The translations under genes were made by a program, and so were the position numbers. The notes under the pieces were generated by a model. The model was not told the origin of the DNA, did no database searches, and worked only from the letters and a program-made list of their open reading frames with translations. Below are positions 53,132 to 61,600 of a stretch of DNA of 64,000 bases, piece by piece. Positions within the stretch are counted from its first letter, which is position 1. Each line of letters starts with the position of its first letter. The DNA is taken from assembly GCA_025210395.1 (NCBI GenBank), contig JAOARV010000065.1:62001-126000 (forward strand), in the 5' to 3' direction. Source of the stretch: Marinisporobacter sp. GTDB lineage: Bacteria > Bacillota > Clostridia > Peptostreptococcales > Thermotaleaceae.

Positions 53132-53168
53132 AAAAATACTTAAGGCTAAAGGTCTTAAGTATTTTTGT
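53132..53168 (+). terminator. Terminator of the kam operon
   Basis: AAAAATACTTAAG / CTTAAGTATTTTT with a 9-nt loop. Confidence 0.92.
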
Positions 53169-53251
53169 TTATAAAAAGCATTGAAGGGGTAGATTGGATT
53201 TGACGATATATACATATAGAGGAGTGTATATTTTAATGAAGGGGTGAAGTG

Positions 53252-54412
53252 ATGAGAAAAAAATTTTTGTTAGTTCCTGTAATAATCATGCTCTTATTAA
53301 CGCCACTACTTAGTACATATGGGGTTAGTCATGCTTTAGGACAGTCTTATGAGGGTGTAAAAAATTATGAAGCTTTATATGAAAATAGTTATTTTACAGA
53401 TATCAATAACCACTTTGCAAGAAAATCTATTATAAAAATGAGTGCTCTTTCTGTTTTAAGGGGAATGGGAAAGCATAAGTTCTATCCAGATTATAAAGTG
53501 ACAAAGGAACAGGCTATTGTTTTTATTGTAAGACTTATGGGACTAGAGGAGGAAGCTCAGATTGTTGGGGAGAAATTGATGAAGGAAATAGATACAGGAG
53601 CTTATCAATTTAAATCTCCACAAGATGACTGGATAGAAGGCTATATAAAAGTAGCTCAGAGTAAAAATATTATTACAAGGGAAGAAGCAAAAAAAATAGT
53701 AGAGCTATCTGATGAACAAAAAGATCAAATAGAAGAAAAGCTTGCAGAGAAAATGCTTGTTTATGACAAGAAAAAGAATCTTACAGAGGAGCAGCTTAAA
53801 AATATAGAAAATAGTATAAGGGAAAATCTAGAAAGAAGCTATACGTGGAAGCAAGCTGCAAATCGTGAGGAAGTAGCTTTATGGATTGCAAAAATGCTAG
53901 AGATCGAGCCTATTCATGGAAAACCTCAGCAAAAAATTTATACCATAAAGGATTGGAAAAGCATTAAAACTACAGATATCCCTATGATTGAAGCTATTGT
54001 TCAAAAAGGAATTATGAATAAAAATAGCAAAGGCTATTTCAGACCTAAAGATTCTGTCACAAGAGGGCAAATAGCAGTTATATTAGATAAGGCTTCTGGA
54101 GAAATATTAAAAAAGCAAGGCTATAAAAAATTATCAGGAACTGTTGAGGAAGTAGAAAGCTACGTTACATCAGAACAAAATGGTAGATCAATGGATCTTT
54201 ATGGAGTTGAAAATAGCACCTTTACCATTAATAATGATGATGGAAGCTATACTGAGCTTGTTGCTAATAAGTCTGATATAAGGGATTTAAATAAAGGATT
54301 TTTAGTATATAAGAATGGTATGTTAGGATTACCTAAAAATATTGCAGCATATGATTATATAAAATATTTTATGAATAATGAGGGAAAAGTTGTGTTTGTG
54401 GAGGTAGAGTAA
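53252..54412 (+). CDS. SLH-domain surface protein
   Basis: 386 residues from ATG 53252 (GAAGGGGTGA upstream). Signal peptide about 1-29 (MLLLTPLLSTYGVSHALG). First SLH repeat FTDINNHFARKSIIKMSALSVLRGMG...FYPDYKVTKEQA (about 48-92); a second pattern ITREEAKKIVEL / WKQAANREEVALWIAKML and a third IPMIEAIVQKGIMNKNSKGYFRPKDSVTRGQIA (about 245-278). The C-terminal 90 residues form a beta-rich domain with TFTINNDDGSYTELVANKSD. No enzyme domain. Likely an S-layer-bound structural protein. Confidence 0.85.
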   Translation: MRKKFLLVPVIIMLLLTPLLSTYGVSHALGQSYEGVKNYEALYENSYFTDINNHFARKSIIKMSALSVLRGMGKHKFYPDYKVTKEQAIVFIVRLMGLEEEAQIVGEKLMKEIDTGAYQFKSPQDDWIEGYIKVAQSKNIITREEAKKIVELSDEQKDQIEEKLAEKMLVYDKKKNLTEEQLKNIENSIRENLERSYTWKQAANREEVALWIAKMLEIEPIHGKPQQKIYTIKDWKSIKTTDIPMIEAIVQKGIMNKNSKGYFRPKDSVTRGQIAVILDKASGEILKKQGYKKLSGTVEEVESYVTSEQNGRSMDLYGVENSTFTINNDDGSYTELVANKSDIRDLNKGFLVYKNGMLGLPKNIAAYDYIKYFMNNEGKVVFVEVE

Positions 54413-54414
54413 AT

Positions 54415-54473
54415 AAAAAAACTCCTGCTTGTGGGAATGTGTTAGTACATTCTTACTAAGGCAGGAGTTTTTT
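54415..54473. terminator. Bidirectional terminator between convergent genes
   Basis: AAAAAACTCCTGC / GCAGGAGTTTTTT, with an inner hairpin GAATGT/ACATTC. A-run and T-run on both sides serve both strands. Confidence 0.9.
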
Positions 54474-54497
54474 ATTGTAGTAATATTTTATAAATTT

Positions 54498-55604
54498 TTA
54501 TCTATGATAATAGGTACGAGAAACTATTCTACCATCGTCTTCATCATACTTAAATGTTGCAATATCTGTACCGTTTTTATCATCAACATATAGTTTGACA
54601 TCTCTATTAAATTCATCAGCTACTTCTTCACAGATATTTTCTATAAAGTCCTCGAAATCAGATGTGTCTAGATCTTGCCATTCAGAATCGTTATACTTAA
54701 AATCTCCATCGATACTGATTACCATTTCACTACCATTCTTCGAGATATTATAATCGTCAAACCTTAAAGTTCTTCCATCGTTATAATGACGAGTGTATTC
54801 AGTTCTATCTTCTAGATAGTCTTCTAAATCATTTTCATCAGAAGAACTACTAGAGCTACTAGAAGTATATTCTTCTGTTAATCGATCTCTGCTTTCATCA
54901 TATTCATACTCTGCAATTCTGTGTTTATCATCATCATAAACAATTACTTCAATATCTTCATCATAATCATCGTTTATGTAATCACAAATTTTTTCTATAA
55001 AATCTTTAAAATCAGAATTACGTCGATTTTTCCATTCGCTATCATCTTTATCAAAATCTGCATACATTTTAACTTCAATATTATCATTAGATAATTGATT
55101 TACATTATAATTTTTAAAGCGCATAGTTTTTCTGTTTGAATGATCATCAAATCGATCCTCTAAATGGTTTTCTAAGCTATTGAGGCTACGACTACTAGAG
55201 TTTGAAGAAGTCTGATGATCTCTCAAGATATCTAGTTCAACCTTTTTTTGACTCAATTGAAACTTCAAATTAGCAATTTCTGTATTCTTTTGATCTAACT
55301 CATATTGCAGTGTGTTGATGTTAAAGCGATTGTTATCATTAGAAGATAAATTCATCACTTTGTTTTGATTATCCCACTGAATGCCAAAGCCCATATTTTT
55401 AGCAATATCGTTAATAGAAACATATACTTGACCATTGTAGATAAAGGGTTGGCTATAAAAGCCTAAGGGCTTACTGTCTAGGTTTATGCGGATGTCATAA
55501 AACCAAGCTGTGATTTTTTGACTATAGCCAGCAGTAGTACCTAAAGTGGTACCTAAAAGAAGCACTAGGATTAGTGCTAATGGAAATATAACTTTTTTCT
55601 TCAT
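54498..55604 (-). CDS. Secreted stalk-domain protein with duplicated C-terminal domain
   Basis: 368 residues on the minus strand; ribosome site GGAGGT precedes the ATG. Signal peptide about 1-27. A copper-amine-oxidase-N-like 'stalk' segment (FYDIRINLDSKPLGFYSQPFIYNGQVYVSINDIAKNMG, about 35-70), a coiled coil (about 95-130), then two copies of an unrecognised acidic domain (about 158-245 and 280-365) sharing D-S-E-W, D-F-x-D-F-I-E-x-I-C and a closing R-I/L-x-x-x-Y. A Ser run (about 250-258) separates the copies. Function unknown; probably wall-associated. Confidence 0.8.
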   Translation of the reverse strand: MKKKVIFPLALILVLLLGTTLGTTAGYSQKITAWFYDIRINLDSKPLGFYSQPFIYNGQVYVSINDIAKNMGFGIQWDNQNKVMNLSSNDNNRFNINTLQYELDQKNTEIANLKFQLSQKKVELDILRDHQTSSNSSSRSLNSLENHLEDRFDDHSNRKTMRFKNYNVNQLSNDNIEVKMYADFDKDDSEWKNRRNSDFKDFIEKICDYINDDYDEDIEVIVYDDDKHRIAEYEYDESRDRLTEEYTSSSSSSSSDENDLEDYLEDRTEYTRHYNDGRTLRFDDYNISKNGSEMVISIDGDFKYNDSEWQDLDTSDFEDFIENICEEVADEFNRDVKLYVDDKNGTDIATFKYDEDDGRIVSRTYYHR

Positions 55605-55855
55605 AAAAATACCTCCGTCAATTTCTTCAGTCTTTCCTTATTTTATCATATATTGAATGCTTTTCTCAACAATTTACTAAAAATGGTTATTATGAACCAT
55701 ATTTGTACATTTAATGAAATTGACATACAAGGAAGGGGAAATATTTGGTAGAATGATAGATGGGGAAAAAAATAAAGATAAGTAGAAATTTGACCGATAA
55801 TTTTAGTAGGACAATAGACGAGAGGGGGAAAGTGCATCTATAGATGCAGGAGTTT

Positions 55856-58594
55856 ATGAGAAAATATAGACCATTATGTTTTGTTTTAATAGTGACTTTA
55901 ATTTTTATAGGGATACCTATTGAATATGTTCATGCAGAAACAAAGGGACCAGAACCTATTAGTTATACTTCAAGTATTGATGGGACAGATGATATAAGGG
56001 ATTTGAATCAGACAAAGCTAGATGTGAATGGGAGTATCTACGTGAAGTTTTCGTCGGATATCTTATTAACTAGCATAGTATTTGGAGAAAAAATAAAGAT
56101 ATATTCAACAGTGGAATCTTCTGATGTAAATATGACTGATTTCAATTTTAGTTTTGATTACAATAAAAAAGAATTTGTTCCTACAGGATCTTTGCAGAAA
56201 CAACGTATCAGAGAAATACAAATTGTAAACAATGATACAATCAAAATACAACCAGCATTGCCTCTTCTTTATTTAAATCAATACAGGCTGACAATAGATA
56301 GAAGCGTACTAATGGATAAGCAAGGAAATAATTTGACAAGTAATGTAGATGTTACATTTTGGACAAAAGGGTCAACGCAAAATGAGGTGCCTCATTGGGA
56401 TGTTAGTCGAATGGGTGCTAAAAAAATAGAAGAAGTTACACAAGCATCTTCTAAAACTTATGATCTCATTAATGTTCCTAGATATGGATTTGTTAAAACT
56501 ACAGAAAATGGAGGAAGCGTATTTTTAGCATCACTTCTTGAATTAGATAAGGAAGTGATTCCTAAGTCATCTATGCAACAATTAGATGTGAACACTGAAA
56601 AAGTTTATCCAAGCTCATTGAAACAGATTACTTTGGAAGATGTATATGAGCCTGCTAAAAAAGTAGAGATTATAGAAATAGGATTAAGGCATTCTAGCGA
56701 AAATAATACTACAAAAACAGATATTTCGTTTATTCCTGTTTACAGAGACACAAATAATCCAAATAAATATATTAGATTGGATGCTGGAAAATTATACAGG
56801 CTCCATATTCCAGCAGGAGTATTTGAAACAAGATCAGGAAAACCTGTAGAGGCTCTAACCCTTAATCTTTATACAGAGCCAGATCCAAATAAACCTAAGA
56901 GCATTACTTATTTAGAAAATAATCAATTTAAGGTCACGGATTTATATAATGCAGAAGGAACTTTTTCTATTAAGGGAATCAATTTTCATCATAATATTGA
57001 GAAATTAACATTAGAACCTTTTAGTGGAAAAGCTTCGAAGTCTTTTACCATTCAGTCAAAAGATTTTGAATTGAAAGATGCTACTAAAATAGATGTACAT
57101 ATACGTGATGATATTCGAAATGCTTTGAAGATGGAAGGGAATACAGGGGCTTATGCAGTAGAGATCACTTTTGATGATGAGGCAGATGAAACGGTTCTAA
57201 ATAGTGTTTATGCAACTTATAATGGTAGTGATAGAAATGATAAGATTTTTCTCCAAATTCAGTCAAAAGGAAAGCCTACAGCAAAAACAAAATATCCACA
57301 ATCAATAGATGGAAAGCCTTGGTATGATGAAAAAAATGTAAAGCATGATGTAAATGATGATGTGACAAAAGATAAATATTTTGTGAAAGTTACTTTTGAT
57401 GATTTAGATAATCAATTAGGTTTGACAAGAGATATACTAGATATAAAAAATTGTATCATTCGGCCTGTAGGTGGGTCAGGAAATTTAATAGATACTGGAT
57501 TTATAGATGATATTTCAAATATGGATGATCAGAAAAAAAATGAATATATACAAAAATATCTATTTGTAAAAAGTGGACAACAAGCAACTATATATATTCC
57601 TGTAAAAGCTTTAAGGGCACAGACTACCTATCAGGTGATCATTCCATCAGGGATTGTACACTATGAAGACATATTACAAGAAAATGATGAATTTCAATGG
57701 ACCTTTACAACTACTTCAGTACCCTTAGTCAAGGAAATATCCTTAGGAACCATTCCAGAAGATTATGATGAGGATGAACCTATAGTTATTGAGGGAGACT
57801 CATTTAGTACGGAAAGCGGGAAGATCAAGGTATATTTTGATGATATTGAAGCGGAAGATGTAACTGTAGTTAGTGAAACACAGCTAAAGGTTTATCTTCC
57901 AGATGGAAGTGATCGATTAGAGCCAGGAACTTACGATATTATTGTAGAGAATGATACTAATCATAAAAGAAAGGTATATGGATCTTTAGGAGTTGTAAAA
58001 GCAGGAGATGAAGAAGATATTCCAAATGAAGAATATAAAATAAAGGGAGACGGGAGAGATGGAGAGGTTCGAAGCAATCTAAAGGTGAGTGAAGATACCT
58101 TGTTTGTATCACCAAGTGATATCAATGAAAAGGTATTAGAATTTGATTTAGATGAATTGATGGGAAAAGATACATTCCTTCGTAAGCTTCAATATGATGG
58201 AGATAAAAAATATAGTATAGGAATGCTTAAAACAAAGTCAAAATGGGCAGATATTATTCTTTATGGGGTAACCCTAGACCCTTATGCAGAAGAGGATGAA
58301 ATTACTATTTGTTTAGGTAGAACGGAGCCTGCTATTACTCAAATGTTAAAGAGAAAGCTTAGGGGAAAGGGTCTTGCATCAGAGTTTATACAAGTGTTAG
58401 GAGAAAATTATAAAATAAAAAATGTACAGCTAAAGATACCTCTAAAATATAGTAATGGTAAGAATATTAAGGTATTAAAATATGATGAAGGCACAAGAAA
58501 TTTTTATGAAATACCTTATACAGTGAATTTAATTGATCAACAAGTGGCATTTACAGCAAATAAAAAGGGAATATTTGTTGTAGTCAAAAACTAG
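55856..58594 (+). CDS. Secreted IPT/TIG and Ig-like domain protein
   Basis: 912 residues from ATG 55856 (GCAGGAG close upstream; the in-frame ATG at 55844 has no ribosome site). Signal peptide about 1-28 (cut near VHAETKG). Repeated bacterial Ig-like segments in the first 600 residues (for example QYRLTIDRSVLMDKQGNNL, LYRLHIPAGVFETRSGK and TYQVIIPSGIVHYED, each a 'SbsA/Big_5'-type strand), one IPT/TIG domain (about 625-705, IVIEGDSF...KVYFDDIEAEDVTVVSETQLKVYLP in that block), and a C-terminal region of unknown fold. Cell-surface or spore-surface structural role likely. It is 33 bp before the giant IPT gene and probably co-transcribed with it. Confidence 0.78.
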   Translation: MRKYRPLCFVLIVTLIFIGIPIEYVHAETKGPEPISYTSSIDGTDDIRDLNQTKLDVNGSIYVKFSSDILLTSIVFGEKIKIYSTVESSDVNMTDFNFSFDYNKKEFVPTGSLQKQRIREIQIVNNDTIKIQPALPLLYLNQYRLTIDRSVLMDKQGNNLTSNVDVTFWTKGSTQNEVPHWDVSRMGAKKIEEVTQASSKTYDLINVPRYGFVKTTENGGSVFLASLLELDKEVIPKSSMQQLDVNTEKVYPSSLKQITLEDVYEPAKKVEIIEIGLRHSSENNTTKTDISFIPVYRDTNNPNKYIRLDAGKLYRLHIPAGVFETRSGKPVEALTLNLYTEPDPNKPKSITYLENNQFKVTDLYNAEGTFSIKGINFHHNIEKLTLEPFSGKASKSFTIQSKDFELKDATKIDVHIRDDIRNALKMEGNTGAYAVEITFDDEADETVLNSVYATYNGSDRNDKIFLQIQSKGKPTAKTKYPQSIDGKPWYDEKNVKHDVNDDVTKDKYFVKVTFDDLDNQLGLTRDILDIKNCIIRPVGGSGNLIDTGFIDDISNMDDQKKNEYIQKYLFVKSGQQATIYIPVKALRAQTTYQVIIPSGIVHYEDILQENDEFQWTFTTTSVPLVKEISLGTIPEDYDEDEPIVIEGDSFSTESGKIKVYFDDIEAEDVTVVSETQLKVYLPDGSDRLEPGTYDIIVENDTNHKRKVYGSLGVVKAGDEEDIPNEEYKIKGDGRDGEVRSNLKVSEDTLFVSPSDINEKVLEFDLDELMGKDTFLRKLQYDGDKKYSIGMLKTKSKWADIILYGVTLDPYAEEDEITICLGRTEPAITQMLKRKLRGKGLASEFIQVLGENYKIKNVQLKIPLKYSNGKNIKVLKYDEGTRNFYEIPYTVNLIDQQVAFTANKKGIFVVVKN

Positions 58595-58627
58595 ATGAGA
58601 ATGAAGGGCAAAGGGTGGTGTAAATAG

Positions 58628-61600
58628 ATGAATAAAATATGTAAAAAGGGAATAGCATGGATGCTGTGTATGATGATGGTGTTTTTATCTATTCCCTATA
58701 GAACGCTAGAGGTTTTTGCAGCAGGAGACCCTACGATCAATAGCATTGAGGTCTATCAGACTTATATGGACCGCGCTTATACAGTTAAAGAAACAGTTGT
58801 AACGATTAAAGGGGCAAATTTAAAGGGAGGAAGCATCGCTGTATCTTATCCCGGAACAGCATATCAGCCTATTTTGAATAAATCAATAGATGATGAGGGG
58901 CTACAACAGTTTAAGGTGGCAAATGGTGGAGCTATTCCAACATCTATTTATGTAGGAGGAAAGTATATAGATATTAATAAAGATAGCTTACCAACTTTAT
59001 CAGATGCAACGAGAAGAATTTATCAAGGAAAGGATAAGCTTATATTAAAAGGAACAAGCTTAGATTTAATTGTTACTGATCATACGAATGTAGCAAATAG
59101 TGTATATAGAACCTATAGTGTTTATTATGATAATCCTGGAGGAAGTAAGCAATTAGATTTTGGAACTGCTAGCTTCACAGGAGGAGCTATTCAAACAATA
59201 GAAATTGCGGCGGATAAAATGACTGGAGATGCAGGGGTTAAAAATATTGTTATAGAAAAAAAATTCAAAGATATAGCTCATAATATCCCTGTTTTGATTC
59301 AAAAGCTATTTCCAAAGCAGTTTACATTAGTGCAAGAAATGAATATTAGTGATGATCTGATTATGAATCCCAATCGAGGGATGACAGGAGAAGAAGTGGA
59401 ATTTATTGCATCAAGTGGACTAGACAATTTTGATGTATTCTTTTTAAAGCGTCTTACAGATAATTTTGACAATGCACATAAAGGAAAGGATACAAAAGGC
59501 CCTGTAAATATAGATGGCAAGCAAGTTCTTATGACAAAGGTTCCGGACGGGCTAGAGCAGGGGGAATATTATATAGTATTCACCAATAAAATACCTGATG
59601 GACAAGATCCAAACGAAGCTGTGACCAAGCAATATGTGGTCGGTAAAGCTCCTGATTACCAAAAGTTTACGGTGATTAGTGCAGAGCAAAAGCTTCAGAT
59701 CAAAGATGTAGATCCAGAGGAAGGCCCGGATACAGGATCTAAGGTAGAATTAACAGGTAAATATTTTGGAACATTAAATATTTCTGATTTTACACCGAAT
59801 AGTAATGATAAGAAAGTAAGTATGGAGCCTGGAACAAAAGAAACAAGTATGCAAATTTTTTATGGACAAACAGATGAAAATGGTGTTGCTGTCCATACAA
59901 AAAATGTAGGTGGAAAAACAGTGCCTACAGTAGGGGCGTATGGAAAAGAGCAAACCAATGTAGAGTCTGCCAAAAGAAAGGTGAAAGTAATTATTGGGGG
60001 AGTTACAAAATTTGCAAAGCTACCCAACAGTAGTGATTATGAATATGCTTTTACAGATACACTAGATCGATTAGGTATAAATACACAACCTATTACAGAT
60101 GTAGAGAAAGAACCTATCAAGGCTATTATTATCGAAACTGAAACTATATTAAAATTAACAGGTTTTCCAAATGATGTAGTGATTAAGGATCGATATGTAT
60201 GGAAAGGTGGAACGTATGGAGGCTATAAATTTATCTCTAGTACACCAAAGCCAGAGGTAACGGGTGTGACACCAGAAAAAATACAAATAGAAAAGAAGAT
60301 TGATGATCCTTCAAAGTATATTATATCCAATGAACAAGACCGCATGATCGCAATACAGGGGAATAGATTTTTTATTCATCAATATACAGATGAAAATAAT
60401 CAAAAAGTTACAAGATATCCAATTGTAGTGTTTGGAAATGATGAAATTCGACTCAATAAAAATGAAAAAACAAATACAGGATCAGGAGAAGAAATTGGAA
60501 ATCAAGATTTATATTTAAAAGTGTTTAATGATCAAGGAGTAGAATTAGATGGTAGCCAAGGGAATGAGTTTGGAACTAAAATCCTTCTAAAAATTCCAAA
60601 GGATATGATTATCAATAATACAGGAAAAGTAGCTGTAACCATCATCAACCCTGCTAGAAACACGAATTCAGAAGGTCTCTCAGGGACAAAGGCTAATGGT
60701 GTGGAATTTGTTATTCCTCCTGATAACAAAAAACCTCATATACAAAATGTGACACCAAGGGTTGTAACCGTAAATGGTGGAGAAGAAGTAACCATTACAG
60801 GTTCAAACTTTCAAAGTGGAGCAAAAGTTTTTATAGATGGACAAGAGATACAAGGAATTCAGGTGCAAGGAGATGCAAAGAAAATAACTTTCAAAGCACC
60901 TCCAGGAAGAGAAGGAAAGACTCAGCTTCAAGTAATGAATCTAGAAGGTGGAATTGATATTTTTCCATTTGAATATGTAAAAACTTATACAGAGCCTAAA
61001 ATCACTAGCTTTTCACCTAAATCAGGAAAAACGGATACCTTAGTTGTTGTAGATGGAAATAACTTCCTAAAGCCTGATCCTACTGCTACAAAAGAGGATA
61101 TGTATAAGCTTATTGGAACAAGAATCCTATTAGAAGGAGAAGATATTAATAAATATAATCTAAATGCTAAAAAAGAAATAGAATTAAGGCCTTATACAGC
61201 ACCATCACTAAAGAATAAAGATGAAGAAAATTGGGAAAAAACAGGAAATCTTTTAAGAATCCTTGATCACCAACTGATGGTAGCAGAATATTATCATAGT
61301 GTGATTTTAGAAGATTCAGATGAAAAGTTTTATACCATTGATAAAGATATAAAGGGGCAGATTACACTATCTAATGGGCTAGATAAAAAATATATCTTTA
61401 CTACTAAAGATGGAAAAATCCAGGCTGAAAAAGATGGTGGGGGGATTTATGGCGTTGCAGTAACCTCAAGTGGGATTACACTAGATGATTTGCAGCTAAA
61501 GCTTATGACACCCTTTGTTGTAGACGCAGATAATATCATTGTGGGAGATCGAGTTAAAGTTGTGGAGCTTCATAAGATCTACTTTACAGTGCCTATTCTT

